64,000 bases of DNA from Limanda limanda. Taxonomy: Eukaryota > Chordata > Actinopteri > Pleuronectiformes > Pleuronectidae. The notes under the pieces are model-generated. The model did not search any database, was not told the origin of the DNA, and saw only the letters and a program-made list of their open reading frames with translations. The stretch covers positions 21,343,523 through 21,407,522 of the forward strand of contig NC_083641.1 in assembly GCF_963576545.1 (NCBI RefSeq), written 5' to 3'. The position numbers and the translations under genes were made by a program. This document shows positions 52,101 to 61,430 of the stretch, piece after piece; within the stretch, counting starts at the first letter, position 1, and every line of letters begins with the position of its first letter.

Positions 52101-55100
52101 TTCAGATACATGCTTTATAATACAGCCCTCTTAACGCAGACCTTTTAGCTCGCCTAATTGAGTGCCCGTCATCATATTGCACCCTTGCGGTAATACCCAG
52201 CTGTAATTCCTACGAACCTTTAACTGAAATGAACTGTGCTCCGTTTGGCCAGTGTTTATTTGCGCTGGCTGTCATGATACACAAAGCCCTGGGATGCCCT
52301 GTTCTTTCATGCAAAGAGTGATACAGTAGGTGGAGGAAAACATAGTACACATTCTAGGAATCGAGGCGAATGAAACAGTGCGTGACCTCAATGAGCGGGT
52401 CCATGGAGTGGTGGTTAAACACGAGCAACGTATCTCTTGTTGCATTAATTATTGAGTTGGATGTTTTTCACTCGGGTAGATTAGCAGCCTGCTGATGGGA
52501 GCCCGGGGTTGTTTAAGGTACTGTAGTATTTGTGTATGTGCTTCCCTATGGGGAGCCGTCTGCGTGAACACACTAGTGTGAACGCACAGGGTCATGTGAG
52601 GTCTAGCACATCATGTAGCCTGCATGACTGTGTATGTTTAACAGGGTGATATCAGTGAGCCAGCAGACAGGGAGCACACTGTATATACACTGTGCACGGA
52701 CTCAGGAGATCGTATATAGTGTCTGCAAATTGCATATTCAACCAGATCGACATGATCGTCCATAATGTGATATAGTAATTTGTGAAATCTGAGAAATTCC
52801 TTGTTCTTTTTATAGCAGCAGGGGATTTTCGCCTCCCCCCCCCCCCCACACACACACTATTTACTGAAATAAGTACCTCAACAGATCAGATTTCTGAAGG
52901 TGTTGATAAAATGTAGGGACACAATTTGCATAATAATCGTAAATACTAAATGTTTGGGATTCTTTAGAGTTAAGTATATTTAAAGGAGAATTGTTCACAA
53001 ATCAATCAGTGTAACTGGTGGCCGGCGGACACCCAAGTTAAGATTAACACAGGGGAAATTATACAGATTTGCGGGCGTCACTGAATACAATCTCTTGTTC
53101 AATTTGCAGTGGGGTTTACTCCCAGATTCTCAGGGTGGGAAAACTTTTGTTTGCGGCTTGAAAAGAAACAGGCTGCGCTTATTTGTGAATGAAGGGATTA
53201 GCTTGAACACTTCACCCCAACAAGGACCATGATCCTATCTGGTTGCCTAGACACATGGTTTTGTTTCTTAGGCAGCGTGAGAGCCTGGCCGGCTCCCACC
53301 TCAGTTGGAGTGAATAAGTGGCAGATGCATGAAGGCAGACCATGTTAAATCACATGAGCATACACATCCTCTTGTGCAGATATGCCGAAATAGCATAAAA
53401 ACATCAAACTGTCCTGAACTACAAACCTAATTGTGCACTGGACAATCAGCAGTAAATGTTTATGTTTTCTGCCTCATAGCAGAATTGCTTGAAAGTAAAT
53501 CATTATTCCCACTGTTAAAGCTCCCTCCCACTAAACACAATGCTCAGTCAACTCTCAAGCCTTTGACGAATACCATTGATTACATGGTATTTACCCCATT
53601 GAGGGCCAAGGGTCAGGGGGTCATCCTGTGCCTTAAAACTAAAATCCCAGGCCCATTGTCTGGTTGAGGGTGAGAAAGCAGGGGGCAATGACAACCAACT
53701 TTAGGGCTTATTCTCTCATAAAGAAGCTCCTCTGCACTTATTACCAAAGCTTACTGGAAAACTCCACAACTGCAAATCCTTTTCGTTTGAAAAGTTAACA
53801 GAGCACAGCGAGGCGAAATGCCACCACTAACACATAAACACTTCCTCGCCTCGGAAGGTTGTTGTTTACACTTCAAGATATTATTTGTTATTTTTATTTT
53901 CAGCATCAGTTGCGAAGGAAGAAATCTAAAACGACTGCGACGCTGTCGTCGCCGCGTGTCAACCTGAGATCAAGAGTGAGATTCTTGCGACAGAATATTT
54001 GTCATCTCTCTTTTCTCAAGTTTCAGTATTGTTGGTGACAGAGGGATCAGGATATACATCTGTGAGCGTCTGCGAGTGTGTCAGGGAGTAACGGTTTACC
54101 TCCTCAAACAAACGGGATTGTTAAACTTTTACAGCAGCCAGAACAAAGTATGCTGCCTGAACAGAAACAGCCATTTGCAATATATGATCGTTAATAAAGA
54201 GAGTGGAGAGAGGATAATTAAAGGAGCTTTGAAGTAACAACAAGGTGGATAATGTGTTATTCAGCTGGTTGAGGGCTCTGCTCTGCTTGCCTGCAGCTAA
54301 ACTAACCTGGACACATTGGAACAGAAAGCACTCCCCCTGCTGGCCGCAGCTAATATTACCAGAGGATCTAGTTAAAGTGAATCAAGGATGAGCATCACAG
54401 GTCATGCACAGACTGCTTTTTTGTTCCTCTTTAATGTCTTTAGCCATTTTTGGGAAATAGATCATTATCCAGAGTGCAGTGTTGCACTATGCAGAATGAA
54501 CTGGCTTTAGTTAGGTATGACTCAGGCAGAAAGTGAAGCTAGTTAGACAGTGAAAGGATTTCCTGTATGGTCAGCGGATGAGGGGAGCGGGGTGGGTGCA
54601 GAGGCGTTAAGAATGGAGTCGTCTTTTGTTTTCAACTAAAATATTGTGATACGTGGGTGAGAAAAGGCCGTGGTCATTAGGCGACAGCATAAAGACAGGG
54701 ATTGTGGGAGTTGCGAGAGTAGCCTATGACTAATGGGCTTGGTCAATGAGGGCCTGAACCTTATTGTGTAACCTTTGTGCAAAAGTCCACAGGATAAAGC
54801 CGCGGAACAGGTGCAGTTCACTCCAGCGGATCACCTCCCTGCAGGATTGTTAAGATCGGGGAATGTCTTTCATCCTGTCCTCTTTCTGTCAATGATTACG
54901 AATGATCAGTTCCATTAGAGCCATTTTGGGGGGAAAGTTTCAAAACTAGATTGAAAAAGAAGCACTATAATTTTCTAAGAGGAGGCTTTGTGCATCTCTG
55001 CCAGAATGTACTTATCTGCGAAACGTTAAGTCTAAAGCAGCGCCTTTGTTTGAGCGAAGAGCGATACGTGGATTAGTAAACACACAATGAATGTTTCTGA

Positions 55101-58100
55101 TTTAGTCCTGAAATGTGAATTTGCTTGATTTGTTTCTTTTTCTTTTCTACTTTGAACAGGCTTGTCTGTTAACTTGATTGAACCTAAACCAAGTGTCTTC
55201 CCTCTTAGTATGAGTGTGCTGTATCCCTTTCCCTGCGTTAATTCCAATTTAATTGCCAGTTGCCTCAAGGCACTTCAATAACAGTAACAAATGATTTGAT
55301 TTAGTGGACCTCATCAGACTGCATTTTAAATGCGACACAGCAACCCCACTTGAATTCCAATGAAGTGCTGGCACAGTCCTCTGTTTACTAATGATCCTCC
55401 GCTGGAGATGTCTGATTGAATCCGAGTCAGGAGCAATGGGACCTGCTAGCATTGTAAATGATCTGCAACCTGAGCAGACAGAGAAATAAGGACCTCATAA
55501 TCTCACATTAAATCCTCACTCTCCGGGACATGCGCTTTATGTCCAAAATGCAGCTGATTAACCAGACTTACCTCCCGTATGCATTTGAAATTCGGGCAAA
55601 CACACATGCACACATCGTCAACACTTGATCTACAGGCTGTGTATGCAGGCACTCAAATCCATTCTGGCATTCACAGCCTGTAGATCAAGTGTTGACTGTA
55701 TGACAGCCAATGGATCTTCTTCACACAGCCATTTTGACTTAAACTACCCCACCAGCGACTCCCTATCTGTATTCCTCTCCACACTCTGTGCAACAGGAAA
55801 GCAGCCCCAAAGAGATGCCAGGTCACACACAGGATTAAACTGGATTGTGTTTTTTCCTGCAGTCCTGCCTTTAATGGCTTGATATCACTACTTAACATTC
55901 TGCACAGAGCACATGGTGTAGGCATCATTTAGGGTGGAGCTACTATCAGCCGCTCTTTGAGCACAGAGACAGAGGACTTCACAGACTGGAGCTGACTCCT
56001 GATGGGGAATGAAGAGAATAATTACACATCTAACACACCAGGAAGGAGCCATTGATTGTGTGATTGGCATGCTGTGCATTGTGTGGGAAATTCTTAAAGA
56101 AAACAATGACTTTCATGGTTTAAAATAGAATGCATAAAGACTCACAGTTGAAAGTGCCTGTGGGCTTTTAGGAGAGTTGGTTTAGGTAGAGGCACTCGCT
56201 CTTTGAAAGAAGCTTTTCCCTCAGAGGACTCACACAAAGTTGAAGTGACCCAGTTTCCCCACTTAAGGCCCTGTCTGTGTATGGTACTGAAATAACTGTG
56301 CGTCTGTGTCTTGTGCGTTCTCCAGGGACTGACATGGCAGTGTTCTGTCTGCTGTGTGCAAAGCGCTTCCAGACCCAGAAGGCCCTGCAGCAGCACATGG
56401 AGGTCCATGCAGGCATGCACAGCTACATCTGTAGCCACTGTGAGCGCCCCTTCCCCAGCCACACCACCCTCAAAAGACACTTGCGATCGCACACGGGTAA
56501 GACACGGATTATTTGCACCACAATCGCCGTCTGCAGCGCTCCCTCCTGTCACAAAACATAAACAGTCAGTGTGAAACGCATGCACACGTCGAGAGAGAAA
56601 GAGAAAGATGGAGGTATTTATTTTTGTATTTGGGTTGATTTCCTTAGGTTGTTGGCTTTGAGGTTTTACTCAATTTGCATGCATCCTCTCCCACCCTCCT
56701 TTTTTTCCTTCTCTATAAGATGACTCACCTCTCTGATGACAGCACTGTACCGTTATGGCCGGTGCATATTTTGGGCAATTTCATCCTGTTTATATTTTGG
56801 GTTCTTAGACAGCCTTTGGGCTTCTGCAATTCACGGCTGTCAGTTCTAGTGTGGTTCACCCGAAATGATAGAGGAAACCCAAATAAATATTGAAGGAAAA
56901 GCAAATGGAAATGACTCGTCTGTGTGTTCTACCGAGGGTGAGTCTTAGTGCCGCAGGAGACAGAGAGATATTTACTGAAAAGATGTCCCCCTTTCTTCTT
57001 TTACCTTAAATAACACTCCCAGCTGTCAGGATGGCTTGATGTCTAGACAGGAGAAATACATAATTGATGTGAAGAGACAGAAGTGAAGGGAGTTTTGGCC
57101 ATGGCAGCGTATCTTGTTTGTATGCCATTCTGCTTGGAAGTAACATTTTGTAAATGTCATCTGCTCCATAGTGGGGTGGGGGATTGGGGAGATTCGGCCT
57201 GTAATGAGGAGAGCAATGTATCCTCTGACTTGGCTGTTGCTGTGGACACTGAGATAATGAGGCACATAGGTCATTGGAGATGAGTCAAACCCTCAGCCTA
57301 CGAGAGAAATAGATTAACTACAGTATAGAGAACAGAGCAGCCCAAGCCCGGGGGGCTTTTATTAGCTATTAGCAGACAGCCAAGAGGAGTGTCCTCGTGT
57401 CATAACATTAGCAACGTCTGAAAGCACTTTATTTCCCTGCTTGATATGCATGTGCACAAAGGGCCGTGTGACTATTTGACCTATGCAGCTACATATGCGC
57501 CATACCATGTCGTGCCACGCCAGTGTCAGCCTTTAATGCTTGTCACGATAATGGGCTGAGCTGGTGTCGCGGCCGCTGTTGTGACACAACTGTGTTTTCA
57601 GGCGATCACCCGTTTGAGTGTGAATTCTGCGGGAGCTGTTTCAGAGACGACGGCACGCTGAGGGGCCACAAACGCATCCACACAGGAGAGAAGCCTTACG
57701 AGTGCAACGGCTGCGGGAAGAGGTTCAGCCTCAAACACCAGCTGGAGACACACTACCGTGTACACACAGGTACGAGCTCCGAAACACACGCAAACATGTA
57801 GGAGATCAGGGTCTGCGCTGTACAGGTGCTGCTATCAGGGTAGATTTTCTTAGTAGTCTAAAAATTTAAATTAAAAGGACGTGAAAAACATAGAATATTC
57901 CTAATCACACTAAATCAATTAGCAGATTAACCCCGAGAAAAGACAAATAATCAACTGATCCTAATAGCAAATATTGTCTTTACAGCCAAAGCCTGACATC
58001 TCAGTCCTCTGAGCCCCAGACCTCGTTGTAATACAAAAACACATCAAAGAGCTGCACTGTTGCACTGGGTTACATGTTTCATCAGTAATATGAACACAGC

Positions 58101-58604
58101 CAATGTAGTTTATTTTGTCTCAATACCACAGACACTGTCTGGCCTGCTGCTGTCGACTAAATGTGTTTTAATATTCAGAAGAAAACTCTCCCCACAACTG
58201 AACCTGTTTGAGTAAGAATTACAATTATTTAGGAAAACAATTGAGTCTTTTTACAAAATAAATATGTCCATTTTAAAAGGAATAAATTGACTATTTACAT
58301 TACAAAAGATAAAATATATTGTACTGCTAAAATGTCCAAAAAAAAGTTTTAAAAATAGAACATTAAACATTTTACTGCTTTTTTAACTGCTTTTTTAACT
58401 GCTATTAAGCAATTAAATAATATCATTTAAATGTGCCAGTAGGTAAATTTACCTTCAGATTATTTTACTTATTTACTTTGCTGTCCTCAGGTCGGAGACA
58501 AACTGAGTTTGCGGTGGATGACACTGACTGATTAATACCTAATGTCAAAGTAAAGGCAACTGATATAGGTCTAATCAGCTAAAACACACACAAACAAACA
58601 CACG

Positions 58605-58653
<49 letters not shown>

Positions 58654-58981
58654 CAGTGTACGAGTGGGCTGAAATAGAGGTGAATAGTGTTTCACCTGAC
58701 AGGCCTCTGGCTCTATGTGTAGGGTTAATGATTTATTGCTGAATTTCTCAGGTGAGAAGCCATTCGAGTGTAAGCTGTGTCACCAGCGGTCCAGAGACTA
58801 CTCCGCTATGATCAAGCACCTGCGCACACACAACGGAGCGTCTCCGTACCAGTGCACCATCTGCCAGGACTTCTGCCCGAGCCTGGCCTCCATGCAGAAG
58901 CACATGAAGGGCCACAAACCCGAGGACGTGCCGGCAGACTGGAGGATAGAAAAGACTTACCTGTATGTCTGTTATGTCTGA
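42824..58981 (+). CDS. zbtb16: Zinc finger and BTB domain protein 16 (PLZF), whole CDS
   Basis: Nuclear BTB-zinc finger repressor active in stem-cell maintenance, limb/skeletal patterning and innate-like lymphocytes in vertebrates. Coding parts 42824-43968, 46525-46622, 48933-49019, 56326-56496, 57602-57769 and 58752-58981 sum to 1899 nt, or 632 aa plus stop (human about 673 aa). BTB domain is at about residues 1-120. A conserved island [10 protein letters not shown] and a consensus sumoylation motif IKSE precede nine C2H2 fingers, as in human PLZF. The C-terminus [14 protein letters not shown] is nearly identical to human. The start ATGGGT matches the second human Met (MGMIQLQ); no upstream in-frame ATG extends it to the human MDLTK form. 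Teleosts have zbtb16a and zbtb16b; which one this is cannot be told. Confidence 0.98.
44764..44800. repeat. (CA)n microsatellite
   Basis: Pure dinucleotide run of about 18 units. Confidence 0.95.
45505..45640 (-). repeat. Possible SINE-like fragment
   Basis: The run 'gggctcaaactgggaatgtt', then 'gattacatgctcagcgtctt' and 'gaggcagcaaggac', resembles, from memory, a dispersed fish repeat with a tRNA-like 'gaattgaaccggggatgtt' phrase. Borders and orientation uncertain. Confidence 0.4.
46122..46172. repeat. (TG)n microsatellite
   Basis: TG repeat of about 25 units with a few TC interruptions, some 350 bp upstream of zbtb16 exon 3. Confidence 0.95.
46525..46622 (+). CDS. zbtb16: zbtb16 exon 3: end of finger 1 and finger 2
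   Basis: 98 nt completing finger 1 (H(R)RLH) and encoding finger 2, [21 protein letters not shown], ending HA(A). Human has CELCGKRFLDSLRLRMHLLAH. It is the only internal coding exon not a multiple of 3, so skipping it would break the frame. Confidence 0.97.
46811..46875. repeat. (TCTCC)13 pentanucleotide repeat
   Basis: Thirteen uninterrupted copies of TCTCC, purine-rich on the other strand. It lies about 190 bp downstream of exon 3. Confidence 0.97.
48253..48290. repeat. (TG)n microsatellite
   Basis: TG run with GAG and TC interruptions. Confidence 0.9.
48933..49019 (+). CDS. zbtb16: zbtb16 exon 4: finger 3
   Basis: An 87-nt exon encoding (A)[20 protein letters not shown].. to HRQTHT(G), one complete C2H2 finger. 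Human reads CDQCGAQFSKEDALETHRQTHTG. Flanked by ttgattcacag and gtattt, phase 1 on both sides. Too short for a 60-codon ORF filter. Confidence 0.97.
49020..56325 (+). other. zbtb16: zbtb16 intron 4 (largest)
   Basis: 7.3 kb. 49.6-50.6 kb is AT-rich. 51.7-52.6 kb has mixed sequence with TAAT-type motifs that might be regulatory (inference). A perfect 25-bp inverted repeat lies at 55617-55696. No gene recognised in any frame. Confidence 0.7.
55617..55696. repeat. Perfect 25-bp inverted repeat (80-nt hairpin)
   Basis: Arm 1 is 55617-55641 (begins gtcaacacttgatctaca) and arm 2 is 55672-55696 (ends tgtagatcaagtgttgac). They are exact reverse complements over 25 bp with a 30-nt spacer. Perfect identity suggests either recent origin or selection on the structure. 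The size would suit a pre-miRNA-like hairpin, but no miRNA is recognised. Confidence 0.95.
56326..56496 (+). CDS. zbtb16: zbtb16 exon 5: fingers 4 and 5
   Basis: 171 nt encoding (G)[20 protein letters not shown].. HMEVH, then [22 protein letters not shown](G). [10 protein letters not shown] and HMEVHAG are identical to human PLZF. The acceptor is gttctccag and the donor gtaaga. Confidence 0.98.
56497..57601 (+). other. zbtb16: zbtb16 intron 5
   Basis: 1.1 kb, nothing recognised. Confidence 0.8.
57602..57769 (+). CDS. zbtb16: zbtb16 exon 6: fingers 6 and 7
   Basis: 168 nt encoding (G)[20 protein letters not shown].. [20 protein letters not shown].. HYRVHT(G). Includes a canonical TGEKPY linker. 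Near-identical to human ([41 protein letters not shown]). Confidence 0.98.
57770..58751 (+). other. zbtb16: zbtb16 intron 6
   Basis: 0.98 kb, AT-rich, with a (CA)n tract at 58583-58651. Confidence 0.85.
58583..58651. repeat. (CA)n microsatellite
   Basis: An interrupted CA repeat of about 69 bp, roughly 100 bp before the last exon. Confidence 0.95.
58752..58981 (+). CDS. zbtb16: zbtb16 exon 7: fingers 8 and 9, C-terminus
   Basis: Encodes (G)[20 protein letters not shown].. KHLRTH, then [21 protein letters not shown] and [21 protein letters not shown] with TGA at 58979-58981. [32 protein letters not shown] is identical to human PLZF. Fingers 8 and 9 have Ser or Cys in place of the usual core Phe, as in human. 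Confidence 0.98.
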
Positions 58982-60139
58982 GCAGGACTTGGACCCCCCC
59001 CGCCCCACGCACAGTGTGACACACACTCACAGGCGCACACACACACAGACACACACAGTTGGGCGAAAACCTTAGAAACGTCAATGTTGCTGATTTTTAA
59101 AGCTGACGGATTAAATGTGTCTTTATGGGTTTACAAAAATCTGACTCTTTTTTTTTTGGGCTAAACTGAAAAATGCATTGTGAGAAGTTGGCACAATGGG
59201 AGATTAACGTTTTTTACCTGATAAGGATTCATGAATACAAATTGGTCTAAACACCAGGGCTCCCAATAATCATCTGTTTCCTCAGCAATTTGATTATTGT
59301 TACAGAGACGCGAGGAAACTGAAAAATGTTAACTGATAATCAAAAAAGTCGGTCCAAAGAGACTCAGTTTACATTTACAGAAAGTAAAAAACCCAAATTA
59401 TCATATTTTCAGAAGGAGGAAATCTTTGGTCTCTTCCCCCCCCCCGCCAAAAAAAAGTAGAAAAGGAGCCGTTTGAGAATTGACAGTTTCCTGAAGACTT
59501 CACTGATACAGACACACACATTTCTCTCTCTCTCACATATAATAAACAACTATCTCTAATGGATCCACTGTGGTTAAAATCAATGCCACAATGGCTGTGA
59601 CAGCTGACTCGTCTGTAGCAGGAGCTTTTGGATTGATTGCTGAAGCGTCGAGCAGACACGAGTCATCTTCTATGATTGTGCAGTAGATGTTGAAAATAAT
59701 TCCGAGAAGGCTTGATTGGCTGAACTTAGCGACACTTTCCCTCCTAATTTCCTGTGACTACTCTGTTGTTTTTTTGTCTTTTATTCTGCTGTTGGATTTT
59801 TATTTTGGAGTTGTTTATTTTTTTTGCATGTTTTACTTGAATGGCTGCCACGTTTTGACCTCATAAGCTTGATCTCTTTAATTGCCTTGTCTTTCTTGCA
59901 GTGGGTGTTATTGTTCCGAGGTAACTGGCTCACAGTTCGAGTTTCTCTTGCAATGTAATAGGTTTTGCTATTTATATGTTGTTTATCTGTTACCAAATAT
60001 GAGCTGGTTTTCATCACGCAGTCGGCGTCTCTTGGGATGACTTCTAGTAGAGCGAGCGCTACCTCTCCTCACTTTTCACCGTTTGTTTTAAACCTACTGC
60101 AAATTATTCTCCCACTCCTAAGTTTTAATTTTTCTAACA

Positions 60140-60145
60140 AATAAA
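60140..60145 (+). promoter_or_regulatory. zbtb16: Candidate zbtb16 poly(A) signal AATAAA (proximal)
   Basis: First canonical hexamer after the stop, giving a UTR of about 1.2 kb. Confidence 0.4.
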
Positions 60146-61422
60146 ATCATATTTTAAATGGTCAAACAATGTGTAAAAAATGCGAAGAGCCTCAACGCGG
60201 CTTTTATGTGTAGTTTTTTAATCGGTAATGATATATAGATGTCTTATAAAACCACAGATTCTGAATTTTCTTGAAGAAAAGATTAAAAGAAGTAGTTTTT
60301 TTTTACAAAACATGAAAAGAAAATTCTGACATTGAATCACTATGAGCAGGTTATTGTCAGTCGTAGTGTAGCTGTAATGTACAAACTGTCATGGTATGTT
60401 ATCCCCTTATGTGAGCCTAGCACAGGCCTTATAGAATTAAACATGTTGTATTTTTGTATTACAGTAATTTGCTATTTGTTTACATTTGGTATGATTTGAG
60501 AAAACATCTTAAAGTGTGTGTTTTATAAGTCTCTGATTTGATTAAGATCCCTCCCTTGTGCCTCTTTTATAAGTAGAGCATCAATGTGCTTGAGTACATG
60601 GGTCTGTGCTGTTGGTAGTTGTTTCTGGGTGTTTGTTTATTGTTACTTAACTAAAGATAGACTGCCATGTAGATCCACTTTGTCTGAACATTGCAACTGG
60701 AAGCAACATAGTGTGATAGTGGCCGATACTCTGATGCAAGCAATTTTGATGTAAACGTACACGCTTGTCTCAAATCGTTTCCTTCAAAGTGAAAATGGAC
60801 TGAGATCTTTGGATGAAAAACAGTGTGTATGGCAAATCTTGGCGTCATGTGGGCATTACCGATGCCTTCTTAAGTAGCCACCAACACTCAGTGCCATGAA
60901 AACACACATTCACTGTATCTACTCTACATGAACATGCACTATAAATGGATTTCTTCGGTGGACCAAAAGAAATAGAGCACTTTTGTTTGAAAATGTTTTT
61001 TTCTTTGATCTTTCTATGTTGTGATAATGCAGATGTCCTTTTATTTGATGTGTCCTAGAAGGATGTGATTAGCATTGTTTAGATTATGTCAATGTCTGTC
61101 TACCTCAGGGCCAGATCAAAGCTCGACCTGGTATCCAATCAGGGTTGTTCTTCTTGCCATGTGTGCAGTAAAATCCCTCTCCATTACAGCTTTGTAACAC
61201 AGTGTGTGAAAGTGTTTTCTCAGTGTGGATTCAGGCACAAACTCTGTATGCGTCAGTGTTCAGTGGCATGGTATAAAAAAATAAATAAAACAATTTACTA
61301 TTTTATGCATCCTGTCTCATTTGCCTTGAGTTTCATCTGATGAGCCCAACAGCCTCTTATAACCCCCCCCCCCTTCATCCACATCCCTTTTTAACTACGA
61401 GCTACTCAACACAGTTTATAAC

Positions 61423-61428
61423 AATAAA
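61423..61428 (+). promoter_or_regulatory. zbtb16: Candidate zbtb16 poly(A) signal AATAAA (distal)
   Basis: AATAAA followed at once by GTGATTTTTTTATG, a GU/U-rich element expected downstream of a cleavage site. It would give a 3' UTR of about 2.45 kb. Confidence 0.45.
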
Positions 61429-61430
61429 GT

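Larger units (their letters stand above)
58982..61430 (+). other. zbtb16: zbtb16 3' UTR (inferred extent)
   Basis: Non-coding, AT-rich. AATAAA occurs at 60140-60145, 61280-61285, 61284-61289 and 61423-61428. The distal end is uncertain. Confidence 0.5.

Noticed and set aside
49020..56325. Searched by eye for a palindromic glucocorticoid response element (agaacannntgttct), because mammalian ZBTB16 is glucocorticoid-induced.
   Set aside because: No convincing full palindrome was seen. A motif scan would be needed to exclude weaker sites.
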